This document shows positions 25,632-33,358 of a DNA stretch of 44,686 nucleotides, piece after piece (positions within the stretch are counted from its first letter, which is position 1; the number at the start of each line of letters is the position of its first letter). The notes beneath the pieces are model-generated. The model saw only the letters and a list, made by a program, of their open reading frames with translations. It was not told the origin of the DNA and made no database searches. Source of the DNA: Deltaproteobacteria bacterium (GTDB lineage: Bacteria > Desulfobacterota > Desulfobulbia > Desulfobulbales > Desulfurivibrionaceae); assembly GCA_026388695.1 (NCBI GenBank), contig JAPLJH010000060.1, forward strand, positions 1 through 44,686. Reading direction: 5' to 3'. Position numbers and translations under genes: made by a program.

Positions 25632-27518
25632 TTACAGCTCCAACTGGACGCCAACCTCAATGACCTGATTTGAGGGGATGTCGAAAAAGCCTGCAGCATC
25701 CATGGCGTTGCGCGCCAGGAAGAGAAAGAGATGCGAGCGCCAGCGTGACATCTCCGGTTGTTCGCCGATGGAGAGTTTTTCCCGGCCCAGGAAAAAGCTG
25801 GCTTCTTTCATTTCCAGGTTTACCCCTTTGCTGCGGGCCAGGGCGAAGATGGTGTCGATCTTTGGCTCTTCCATGAAACCGTAGTGGGCAATGATGCGAT
25901 AGAGGCCTGCGCCCAGTTTTTCGGCCTCGATCTTCTCGAAATTCGGGACCCGGGGGATTTCCTCGGTGCGGATATTGAGGAAAACCACCTCGGAGTGCAG
26001 AATTTTGTTGTGTTTCATGTTGTGCATCAGCGCGGCGGGGACAATATCATGGCCCCGGGTCAGAAATACCGCCTGGCCGTTGATTCTTTGCGGGGGAGTG
26101 CTTGCCAGCATGGCCTTGAAGTCTTCCAGCTTGGGGGTCAGGCTCCGCATCTTCTTGCCAAGGATTTCGCGGCCCTGTTCCCAGGTCAGCATAATGAGGA
26201 AAAAGAAACCGCCGATGGCCAGGGCGAACCAGGCGCCATGGAAGATCTTGCTCATGTTCGCCCCGAAGAAGGGAAGATCAATCGCAAAGAAAAGAGCGGT
26301 GAGCAGCCCGGCTGTCAGCGGGTTCCATTTCCAGCGTTTGCTGGCAACCACAAAAAAGAGGGTGGTGGTGATCAGCATGGTGGCACTCACTGCCACGCCA
26401 TAGGCGGCAGCCAGTTTGCTTGACGATTGAAAACCCAGGACGAGGCCGATGGTGCAGAGCATTAGAGCCCAGTTTACCGGACCCACATAAATCTGGCCCA
26501 TGTGGGCGGACGAGGTGTGGGTGATCCGGAGCCGGGGGAGGTATCCCAGTTGAATCGCTTGGCGGGTGAGGGAAAATGAGCCGGTGATCACAGCCTGGGA
26601 GGCGATGATGGTGGCAAAAGTTGCCAGGAGCACCATGGGGATTATGGCCCAGTCTGGAACCAAGGCGTAAAATGGGTTGGCACCTTCTCCCGGATTGGCA
26701 AGCAGGAGGGCTCCCTGGCCGAAATAGTTCAGGATCAGCGCCGGAAAGGCGACCAGGAACCAGACCAGCTGGATGGGCCGTTTGCCGAAGTGGCCCATGT
26801 CGGCATAGATTGCCTCGGCCCCTGTAACTGCCAGGAAAACCGCACCCAGCACGATGAAGCCGTGCATCTTGTTTACGAGCAGAAAATTGAGGCCATACCA
26901 GGGAAAGACGGCGACTAGAACCCGCGGGCAGTTCACGATCTGGGCAATGCCGAGGGCGGCAAGTACGCAGAACCAGAGGAGCATAACAGGGCCAAACAGG
27001 CGACCCACCTTGGCGGTGCCCCGTTTTTGCAGCAGAAACAGGCCGGTCAGGATGATAATGGTGGTTGGGAGGATATAGGGTTCAAGCAGCGGGGTAATGT
27101 GTTTTACCCCTTCGACGGCGCTTAACACCGAGATCGCCGGGGTGATCATGCCATCGCCATACAGCAGGCAGGCGGCAAAGAGCCCAATCCCCACCAGAGC
27201 CCACTGGGGGGTGCGTGGTTTGACGTTTTTGGGTTTGACCAGGGCGGTCAGGGCCAGGACACCGCCCTCGCCTTCATTATCCGCTCGGAGGATGAAACCG
27301 AGGTATTTGATGCTGACAATGAGCAGTAGCGCCCAGAAGATGAGGGATAATACGCCGAGCACATTGTCGGCAGAGGCCGCGATGCCATACTCGCCGTAAA
27401 AACATTCCTGCATGGTGTATAGGGGGCTGGTGCCGATATCGCCAAAAACAACGCCCAGGGCCGCCAGCGATAGGGCTGTCAGTTGTTTGCCGTGTATTTC
27501 TTTAGAAGGGATGTCCAT
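25632..27518 (-). CDS. kup: Kup-family low-affinity potassium transporter
   Basis: The protein has 628 residues with about twelve transmembrane segments in the first 450 residues and a soluble C-terminal domain. ALGVVFGDIGTSPLYT near residue 20 and GEGGVLALTALV near 85 are family signatures, and the GDIGTSPLY motif is fully conserved. Kup proteins import potassium with protons. The start ATG at 27518 has AAGGAAG about eight bases upstream. The gene is alone, divergent from the ankyrin gene across 232 bases and convergent with the small membrane protein gene. No Ktr/Trk genes are nearby. Confidence 0.96.
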   Translation of the reverse strand: MDIPSKEIHGKQLTALSLAALGVVFGDIGTSPLYTMQECFYGEYGIAASADNVLGVLSLIFWALLLIVSIKYLGFILRADNEGEGGVLALTALVKPKNVKPRTPQWALVGIGLFAACLLYGDGMITPAISVLSAVEGVKHITPLLEPYILPTTIIILTGLFLLQKRGTAKVGRLFGPVMLLWFCVLAALGIAQIVNCPRVLVAVFPWYGLNFLLVNKMHGFIVLGAVFLAVTGAEAIYADMGHFGKRPIQLVWFLVAFPALILNYFGQGALLLANPGEGANPFYALVPDWAIIPMVLLATFATIIASQAVITGSFSLTRQAIQLGYLPRLRITHTSSAHMGQIYVGPVNWALMLCTIGLVLGFQSSSKLAAAYGVAVSATMLITTTLFFVVASKRWKWNPLTAGLLTALFFAIDLPFFGANMSKIFHGAWFALAIGGFFFLIMLTWEQGREILGKKMRSLTPKLEDFKAMLASTPPQRINGQAVFLTRGHDIVPAALMHNMKHNKILHSEVVFLNIRTEEIPRVPNFEKIEAEKLGAGLYRIIAHYGFMEEPKIDTIFALARSKGVNLEMKEASFFLGREKLSIGEQPEMSRWRSHLFLFLARNAMDAAGFFDIPSNQVIEVGVQLEL

Positions 27519-27750
27519 GCAGCATTCTTCCTTTGCTCATCAATAAATCGGCACTATTGGCGATTGTCCTCAAAAGAGCAACAAAAAAAACTCTGTTTTA
27601 GTCTTCTGGCTTTGCGCTTTGCCTCGGTGGTGTTCAATGCTATGCTATGGGGATCGTTTTTTAGTTCCACGGAGTGCGCAAGTTTGTGGTGGAACCGTCG
27701 CACGTTTTTCGATTTGGCAGAACCGAAGCGGAAAAAAGGAGTTACTGGCC

Positions 27751-28458
27751 ATGCCCGAAGGATACACAGCTATTTTTGCTCTCTTTGCCCTTGTGGCAAT
27801 AATCACCTTTTTTCTGATCAGGGTGAGCAGGTCCAGGGATCTGCTTGATGAAGCAAGAGAGGGAGACAAGACGGGCTTGTTCGGACGATTTAGTCATCAG
27901 GACGATTTTTTTGTGGTCGATGCGACCGGCAAGACCATCCTTATGCAGGCGGCAGCCCAGGGTTTTGAGGAAGGGGTTGACCATGTTTTGGTCAAGGCCA
28001 GTGTCGAAGCGGTCAACTCTGCCACGGATGACGGCACCACCGCGCTCCATTGCGCTATTGCCCCGGGCAATCCGGCTATTGTTTCCAGATTGTTGGACTT
28101 TGGCGCTCAGCCCAATGTCGCCGATCATGATGGCAGGACACCGCTCTGGCTTGCGGTTCACAAGGAGGATGCCAGGATAGCCGCGCTCCTTCTTGATTAC
28201 AAGGCGGATCCGAATTGTCGGGTGGGGAAAAACCGGCTGACCCCGCTCATGGCGGCGGCCAAAAATGGGCGGGTTGAGGTGGTCAATTTGCTTCTTGATC
28301 GGGGCGCTGACCCCAGGCTTGTTGCGGAAGATGGTAGAACCGCAGCCCAATTCGCCAGGGAAAATTTCAAAGTGAACATGGTTGATCTGGTCGCGCATAA
28401 CCAGAAACTTGCCAGAATGGTGTTGCGGCTTGAGGCCGGGTTGAAACCCCGGGTCTGA
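27751..28458 (+). CDS. Membrane-anchored ankyrin-repeat protein
   Basis: The 235-residue protein starts with one transmembrane helix (residues 7-24, TAIFALFALVAIITFFLI) and is followed by about five ankyrin repeats. Clear units are DDGTTALHCAIAPGNPAIV, HDGRTPLWLAVHKEDARIA and RLTPLMAAAKNGRVEVVNLL. The final unit is degenerate. The repeats probably face the cytoplasm and form a protein-binding surface. AAGGAG lies nine bases before ATG 27751. No effector or secretion signal is visible, and the partner is unknown. The gene is monocistronic, divergent from kup. Confidence 0.85.
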   Translation: MPEGYTAIFALFALVAIITFFLIRVSRSRDLLDEAREGDKTGLFGRFSHQDDFFVVDATGKTILMQAAAQGFEEGVDHVLVKASVEAVNSATDDGTTALHCAIAPGNPAIVSRLLDFGAQPNVADHDGRTPLWLAVHKEDARIAALLLDYKADPNCRVGKNRLTPLMAAAKNGRVEVVNLLLDRGADPRLVAEDGRTAAQFARENFKVNMVDLVAHNQKLARMVLRLEAGLKPRV

Positions 28459-28830
28459 ATACCCTCCGTCCAGCCAAATCTATTGGGTGCGCGCTGACTT
28501 GTTCCGTTTTTACTGAAGCTCCTGCCCTGGTTGTCCTTGCGAAAGCAAAAATTGCTCCTCTTCTTTGTTGGTTTTTCTGATAAGCTGCCCCGTGATTTAT
28601 GATTACAGGTTGGTGTCGCATCCGTCTGCCGTTGTGCGGTGTTTCGCACCGGTGTTTTGAGGGTAAGGCGGGAGGAATATTTCCGCTTGACAAAGGTTAA
28701 GCTTTCCCTTATTTAGGAAATAAGTTTTTTAGTTATATTCTTAATCTCTTGTTGTTGGCGTTGCCCCGGGGGGGACTCCGGTGGCTAGTATGATGAAAGT
28801 TACGGTCCATGGTCCGGAAGGTGGTGGGGA
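28459..28830 (+). promoter_or_regulatory. 372-base gap with a sigma70-type promoter at 28687-28715
   Basis: I see no credible gene here. A strong sigma70-like promoter lies at 28687-28715: TTGACA (28687-28692), a 17-base spacer, then TATTTA (28710-28715). It would give a 5' leader of about 110 bases for the polyferredoxin gene at 28831. A weak stem (GTGCG...CGCAC) lies near 28630-28650 with no good T-run, so I do not call it a terminator. The leader is G-rich near 28770 but has no riboswitch I recognise. Confidence 0.6.
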
Positions 28831-29511
28831 ATGAAAGAAAAAAAGAATCGTAAATATTGGCAGATTGCCCTTGCGCCTCTTGTCCCGCTTGTGGTGGTTG
28901 GGGGATATTTCTGGCCGTATCTAGGCTATATTGTGCTGGCCATGTTGATTTTTATGCTGATACTTGCACCGTTTCGGGGCCGTTTTTACTGCGGATGGTT
29001 TTGCGCCATGGGCGCGTTTTTTGAGCGGATTCTGTCGGTGGTCAGCCGAAAGAGGAAAATGCTGCCCCTTTTCAAGGAAGGTTGGTTTAAGTGGTCCATT
29101 TTTGTGCTTATGATGGGCTTGCTGACGTCCCGGCTGGTCCTGGCCAACGGTGATCCCAGAAAAATCGGGGCGGCTTTTGTGATGATGTGGACCATCTCCA
29201 CGGGAATGGCTATAGGGCTTGGACTGGTTTGGAAGCCGAGATCATGGTGCAGCATTTGCCCCATGGCCCTTTTTCAGGGGCTGATTGCTCCTCGGACCTA
29301 TCAGCTTCAGGTCAGCGAGAGCTGCCGGGAGTGTGGGCTGTGCGCAAAGGTTTGTCCCATTGAGACCAGTCCCGGCATGTTCAAGAGCATCGGCGTCGTA
29401 AAGAGCGCTGATTGTATGCGCTGCGGCAACTGTGTGGTCAATTGTCCCGGCAAGGCTCTTTCGTTTGCGGGGCAACGTCAGGCATCCTGCGAAACTTCGG
29501 CTGAAAAATAG
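28831..29511 (+). CDS. NapH-like membrane polyferredoxin (4Fe-4S)
   Basis: The 226-residue protein has about four to five transmembrane segments. FYCGWFCAMGAF near residue 52 and WCSICPMALFQG near 139 are the two cysteine motifs found in NapH/NosR/CcoG-type proteins. The C-terminal part has two 4Fe-4S motifs, CRECGLCAKVCP near residue 166 and CMRCGNCVVNCP near 192. Such proteins pass electrons from quinol or the membrane to periplasmic or cytoplasmic redox partners. No reductase gene is adjacent, so the partner is not known. AAGGTGG lies six bases before the ATG. A strong terminator follows. Confidence 0.87.
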   Translation: MKEKKNRKYWQIALAPLVPLVVVGGYFWPYLGYIVLAMLIFMLILAPFRGRFYCGWFCAMGAFFERILSVVSRKRKMLPLFKEGWFKWSIFVLMMGLLTSRLVLANGDPRKIGAAFVMMWTISTGMAIGLGLVWKPRSWCSICPMALFQGLIAPRTYQLQVSESCRECGLCAKVCPIETSPGMFKSIGVVKSADCMRCGNCVVNCPGKALSFAGQRQASCETSAEK

Positions 29512-29533
29512 ATATTGCCCGTGGTTTCTTAAT

Positions 29534-29571
29534 AAAAACCCGAATCGCCTTGCATGGCGGTTCGGGTTTTT
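29534..29571. terminator. Bidirectional rho-independent terminator
   Basis: The hairpin pairs CCCGAATCGCC with GGCGGTTCGGG around a short TTGCAT loop, flanked by AAAAA on the left and TTTTT on the right. It lies between the convergent polyferredoxin gene (stop 29511) and flagellin gene (stop 29623). It can end transcription from both sides. Confidence 0.9.
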
Positions 29572-29622
29572 GCGTTTGACGAGTGAATGTTCGGGCAATT
29601 TCCTCGCTGAAAAGGCGGAGAG

Positions 29623-30456
29623 TTATCCCTGCAACAGGCTCAAGACATTCTGCTTGTTCATGTTCTTGGCTTGGGCCAGGGCAAAGGATTTCGCCTCGGT
29701 CAGAACCTTCATGGTGGTGAAGTTGATGGTTTCTTCCGCCAGGTCCACATCAGCGGTGGTCGAGGCGGCAGACAGTAGGTTGGTGCCCGTGGTGGCCAGG
29801 TTATTGATGGTGGATGTAAGCTGATTCTGGGTGGAGCCGATGTCGGCTCGGGAGGCATTGATTTGCCCCAGAGCAGCATCGGCAATTTTGATCGCGGTCT
29901 GGGCGCTTTCTTGGCTCAGGACATCGACCTCGGAGAGTTTGCCCAGGGTTGGGCTGCCGAGTTTGTCTGCTGTGGCCGCAGTGATGGAGAGCTTGGTGGT
30001 TTCGCCGCTGTTCGCGCCCGTTTGTACCTCTTTACCGGTGAAGGTGCCGGAGAGCAACGGTTGCCCGTTATAGGTCGTCTCTTGGGCGATTTTGTCCAGC
30101 TGGGCCAGGGAGTTGTTGATATCGCTCTGGAGAGCCTGACGGGTTTGGGTGTTTTGGCTGGCGTTTGCGGCCTGGATCGCTTTCTCGCGAATGGATTGCA
30201 CCAGGGCTGCCGACTGGCCCAGGGCGCTGTCCGCCACCTGGGCCATGGATATGGCATCGTTGGCATTGCGTAGCGCCTGTCCCGTTCCTCGGGCCTGACT
30301 GAGTAGGCTGTCGGCGATGGTCATTCCTGCGGCATCGTCCGCCGCCTTGTTGATCCGCCGCCCTGAAGCGATTTTTTCCAGGGATGAAGCGAGGTTTTTC
30401 TGGCTGCTCCCCAGTTGGCTTACGGCTAAAGAACTGCTGTTGATCGTGATAGCCAT
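29623..30456 (-). CDS. fliC: Flagellin
   Basis: The 277-residue protein has conserved D0/D1 ends. At the N-terminus are SSLEKIASGRRINKAADDAAG and the segment ending in LRNANDAISMAQVADSAL. At the C-terminus are NFTTMKVLTEAKSFALAQAKN and NVLSLLQG. The central D2/D3 region is short, typical of small flagellins. It is secreted by the flagellar type III apparatus and forms the filament. AAGGAGG lies seven bases before the ATG. A sigma70-like promoter precedes it, and I see no clear sigma28 or sigma54 motif. No other flagellar gene is in the window. Confidence 0.96.
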   Translation of the reverse strand: MAITINSSSLAVSQLGSSQKNLASSLEKIASGRRINKAADDAAGMTIADSLLSQARGTGQALRNANDAISMAQVADSALGQSAALVQSIREKAIQAANASQNTQTRQALQSDINNSLAQLDKIAQETTYNGQPLLSGTFTGKEVQTGANSGETTKLSITAATADKLGSPTLGKLSEVDVLSQESAQTAIKIADAALGQINASRADIGSTQNQLTSTINNLATTGTNLLSAASTTADVDLAEETINFTTMKVLTEAKSFALAQAKNMNKQNVLSLLQG

Positions 30457-30480
30457 GGCAGATACCTCCTTGTATTTCTC

Positions 30481-30510
30481 ATACTATGCGGATTTGCCGC
30501 TGGAAGTCAA
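30481..30510 (-). promoter_or_regulatory. Sigma70-like promoter of the flagellin gene
   Basis: On the minus strand TTGACT (30505-30510) and TAGTAT (30481-30486) are separated by 18 bases. The transcript would start about 20 bases before the flagellin ATG at 30456. A sigma28 pattern (TAAA-N15-GCCGATAA) or a sigma54 pattern (GG-N10-GC) is not evident. This is a motif match only. Confidence 0.5.
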
Positions 30511-30595
30511 GGGGGCGTGAATAAACCCGTTAACTTGGGGAGATGCGTGTTGCCAGCCGCCTGGCGAGCCTGATGTCATGTGAAAAAAAATGACT

Positions 30596-30745
30596 TCAGT
30601 CCGTCTCGGTATCCGAAGGCTGGTCTGTCTCGGATTCTGCCGGGATCTCCTTTTTTTCCTGCAACATCTGCTTCTTTTCTTCCTTCTTCTTTTTCTTTGC
30701 CAGCTCCCGCTGCCGCTTTTCGTATTGATAGTTGGGTTTTGCCAT
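30596..30745 (-). CDS. Small lysine/glutamate-rich conserved protein (49 residues)
   Basis: The frame encodes MAKPNYQYEKRQRELAKKKK and continues with a KKEEKKQ stretch, then an acidic tail ending TDQPSDTETD. Small proteins with this M-A-(K/R)-P-N-Y-x-(Y/F)-E-K-R-Q-R-E opening are widespread in proteobacteria and have no known function. The ATG at 30745 has AAGGTGG five bases upstream. It lies 42 bases after cmoB on the same strand, suggesting cotranscription with that gene. The sequence is predicted to be helical and highly charged; nucleic-acid or ribosome binding is a guess. Confidence 0.75.
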   Translation of the reverse strand: MAKPNYQYEKRQRELAKKKKKEEKKQMLQEKKEIPAESETDQPSDTETD

Positions 30746-30787
30746 CTTGCCACCTTTTTGGGTAGATTGTTAATCTGTACTGATCAT

Positions 30788-31747
30788 TCAGGGGTTTACC
30801 GCCCGGAGAAACACCCGTAAGGGGGCCGGGTAGCCCTCCACGGTCAGGGCCGGGTTGCGTGGGTCGAGAAAATCCTCGTAGGATTCAAAGGTCATCCATG
30901 TCGTTTTCCGCTGTTCCTCGTTGCTCATGGGGTGGCTGCAAAAGATCTCCACCTCGGTAAAGCCGGTGCGTATAAGCCAGTTACGCAGGCAACTGGCCGT
31001 GGGCACGAAATAGGTGCCCGGCACCTTGGCGTAGCGCTCCTCCGGGAAAAGGGCCATCGGTTCCTCACCTGGAATGGCCTGGGATTCTATAATCAAAACC
31101 CCGCCGGGTTGCATGGCCGCACGGATTTCTCGCAGCATCTCCACCGGTGAGATGCGATGGTAAATGATGCCCATTAGAAATACCACATCAAAACAGGTCG
31201 GGAAGAGGGGGATATCCTCCACCCCCATCAATTCAATAAACAGTTCGTCGGCTCCGGCCAGGCGCCGAAGGGTTTTGAAACAGTAATAATGCTGGAGAAG
31301 GGGCTCCAAGCCGACAACGCAACGCGGCTTGTGCGGCAGCATGCGAAACATGTAGTAGCCGTTGTTGCAGCCGAGGTCGGCCACGACCTTGCCGGTGAGG
31401 TCGGGGAGGGCGGGCAGCAACCGGTTCCATTTGCGCCAGCTCTGCCATTCCGCATCGATTTCAACCCCGAAGACATTGTACGGACCCTTGCGCCATGGCA
31501 TGAAACTCCGCATGGCCTCATGCACCAAGTGGCGGTCCGCTTCGTGTAGCTCCTCGGCTAAACCGATGGTCACCGCATCTTTGCTGAAATCGGTGAACTG
31601 CGCGTGCAGATGGTGCAAGGCCTCGTAGGGCTCGCGGAAGCGTAGAAAGCCTTTCTTGGGCTGGGCCAGCCGGGCAGCCGTCTCTTTCCGCCGGGTACGG
31701 ATGGCATCTTTGTTGGCGGTTTTAAGTAGGTCAAGATAATCGTGCAT
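30788..31747 (-). CDS. cmoB: tRNA U34 carboxymethyltransferase CmoB
   Basis: The enzyme transfers carboxymethyl from carboxy-SAM to 5-hydroxyuridine at tRNA position 34, giving cmo5U. KVVADLGCNNGYYMFRML near residue 120 is the SAM-type binding motif I. The GIIYHRISPVEMLREI block and PGTYFVPTASCLRNWL are specific to CmoB, and the N-terminal MPWRKGPYNVFG also matches. The 319 residues match the family. cmoA, which makes the cofactor, is not in the window. An inverted-repeat element lies between it and yhbY upstream. Confidence 0.95.
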   Translation of the reverse strand: MHDYLDLLKTANKDAIRTRRKETAARLAQPKKGFLRFREPYEALHHLHAQFTDFSKDAVTIGLAEELHEADRHLVHEAMRSFMPWRKGPYNVFGVEIDAEWQSWRKWNRLLPALPDLTGKVVADLGCNNGYYMFRMLPHKPRCVVGLEPLLQHYYCFKTLRRLAGADELFIELMGVEDIPLFPTCFDVVFLMGIIYHRISPVEMLREIRAAMQPGGVLIIESQAIPGEEPMALFPEERYAKVPGTYFVPTASCLRNWLIRTGFTEVEIFCSHPMSNEEQRKTTWMTFESYEDFLDPRNPALTVEGYPAPLRVFLRAVNP

Positions 31748-31772
31748 AGACGTGTCTGGGCAATAACTATTT

Positions 31773-31805
31773 GTTGTAATCGCAAAAAAAAGTCGCGATT
31801 ACAAC
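31773..31805. repeat. Perfect inverted repeat, copy of a dispersed element
   Basis: Arms GTTGTAATCGC (31773-31783) and GCGATTACAAC (31795-31805) are perfect 11-base inverted repeats around an 11-base A-rich loop. It lies between yhbY (stop 31811) and cmoB (start 31747). The 19-base segment AAAAAAAGTCGCGATTACA (31785-31803) recurs exactly at 36341-36359, so it is probably a small intergenic repeat family, not an ordinary terminator. Confidence 0.75.
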
Positions 31806-31810
31806 GATTA

Positions 31811-32137
31811 TCATTTTTTGCCGGACGGCACGTTGATCTTCTTGTCTGCTTTCAGTTCTTTGTTCTCGCGGAAGAGCAGGAATGTCTTGCCGATGATCTG
31901 GGCGATCCGGCTTCTGGATTTTTGGGCTAGCAGCTCGGCTGCCTCCACCCTGGCATAGGGACAGCCGTCCTGGAGCTTGACCTTGACCAGTTCGTGCGCG
32001 GACAGTACTTCTTCCAGCGCGGTGGTGAGATTGTCGGTAACGCCGTCCTTGCCGATCATGACCAGGGGGGAAAGATGGTGTCCCAATCCGCGCAGGTGGC
32101 GGGCCTCTTTGCCCGTAAGATACAATTTTTTGTTCAT
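31811..32137 (-). CDS. yhbY: YhbY-type CRM-domain RNA-binding protein
   Basis: The 108-residue protein has the CRM fold at residues 3-97. MNKKLYLTGKEARHLRGLGH and PLVMIGKDGVTDNLTTALEE contain the GxxG loop typical of the YhbY family, which associates with pre-50S ribosomal subunits. A basic tail (ADKKINVPSGKK) follows. I use the ATG at 32137 with AGGA seven bases upstream, not the longer frame that overlaps the traB-like gene. It starts eight bases after the upstream gene and is probably in its operon. Confidence 0.93.
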   Translation of the reverse strand: MNKKLYLTGKEARHLRGLGHHLSPLVMIGKDGVTDNLTTALEEVLSAHELVKVKLQDGCPYARVEAAELLAQKSRSRIAQIIGKTFLLFRENKELKADKKINVPSGKK

Positions 32138-32145
32138 GTTTTGTC

Positions 32146-33342
32146 CTAAAAGAGGTTGGAAATAATTTTTGAGCCGCCGATCCACATGCCGATTACGGCA
32201 CCAATGGCAGGCAGAATAAAGGCCAGAAAAAGCCGCAGCAACCGGTTGCGCCACCAACCGCGAAAGGTGGCCATGTCCTGGAGCACGGTTTCAAATTCAA
32301 TGACCAGCGGCGGTCGGACCATGACCTGGATAAATGCCGTGATATGTCCCACGCCGAGCACAGGGATCAGTATCCTGAGAGGAGCGCCAACAAAGGCGCC
32401 CAAGATGGTGAGGGGATGGGCCAGCGCAAGGCAAGCCCCGATGGCGGAGGGGGTGCCGGTTGCCAGAATCCAAAAAATCAGGTTGTCGCCAGCCACTGCC
32501 GACCCCTTTTTAACGGCAATCAGGATCAAGGCTATCACGATGACGGCAGAAAGGGTCCAGCCAACAATCTTCCAGATCGGGGGGACGGTTGGAATTTGGT
32601 TGATGGCTTCCATTCGGTCGCTGCGGTCCTCGCCAAGCGCCTCCTTAATTCCTGCCACATGCCCGGCTCCCACCACGGCTACCAGCCGCTTGCCCTTGGC
32701 TTCTTTGATTTTTTCGGACAGATAGGTGTCGCGTTCGTCAATGAGTACCCGTTTGAGTTCGGGCATGGCCTGGCCCATCTCGCTCAGCAATTCGGAGAGG
32801 ACGTCGCTCTCTTTCAGCTCCCGCAGCTTGTCTTCGGTGATCTCTGTTTTCTCAAACATGCTGGTGAGGATGCTTGCCAGCATGTAGTTCTTGCGCCAAA
32901 ACGAGGTGGAATTCCAGGCCCGACGCAGGGTGACCCGTACGTCCCGGTCGCAGAGCGCCACGGGTATCCCGTATTTCTCCGCCTCCTGCACCGCTTCCAG
33001 CAGTTCGGTGCCCGGCTTGACCCCCATCTGGTCACCGAGCCGTTTCTGGTAAGAGGCTAGGACCATGTTGATCAGCAGGGTGGAGAGCTGTTTCTTGCGG
33101 ATGATCTCCCGCAGGTCGAGAAGCTCCCAGGTCTTGCGCTTGGCCAGGGCCTCGTAGCGTTTTTCGTCAAGTTCCACGCAGACGCAGTCCGGCCTTTCGC
33201 TGGCAATGACCTGGCGAACCAGTTCCACGGATTCTTTGGAGATGTGGGCCGTGCCGATGAGGAAAATTTCCCGGTCGTCCAGCTTGAGGCAATGGACGTC
33301 CGGGGGATAGTTGGGGGCGGAATCCGCCGTGGGTTCTGTCAT
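32146..33342 (-). CDS. TraB/PrgY family membrane protein
   Basis: The 398-residue protein has an N-terminal TIKI/TraB domain with IFLIGTAHISKESVELV at about residues 26-42, a conserved glutamate in CVCVELDEKRYEAL and VVGAGHVAGI near 223. These are the GTAH and GAGH motifs of a putative metalloprotease fold. The C-terminal part (about residues 255-395) contains four to five transmembrane segments. PrgY of Enterococcus lowers pheromone activity; the role in this organism is unknown. The gene lies 16 bases after fadL and eight before yhbY. Confidence 0.88.
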   Translation of the reverse strand: MTEPTADSAPNYPPDVHCLKLDDREIFLIGTAHISKESVELVRQVIASERPDCVCVELDEKRYEALAKRKTWELLDLREIIRKKQLSTLLINMVLASYQKRLGDQMGVKPGTELLEAVQEAEKYGIPVALCDRDVRVTLRRAWNSTSFWRKNYMLASILTSMFEKTEITEDKLRELKESDVLSELLSEMGQAMPELKRVLIDERDTYLSEKIKEAKGKRLVAVVGAGHVAGIKEALGEDRSDRMEAINQIPTVPPIWKIVGWTLSAVIVIALILIAVKKGSAVAGDNLIFWILATGTPSAIGACLALAHPLTILGAFVGAPLRILIPVLGVGHITAFIQVMVRPPLVIEFETVLQDMATFRGWWRNRLLRLFLAFILPAIGAVIGMWIGGSKIISNLF

Positions 33343-33358
33343 GTTTATTTAGATCACA

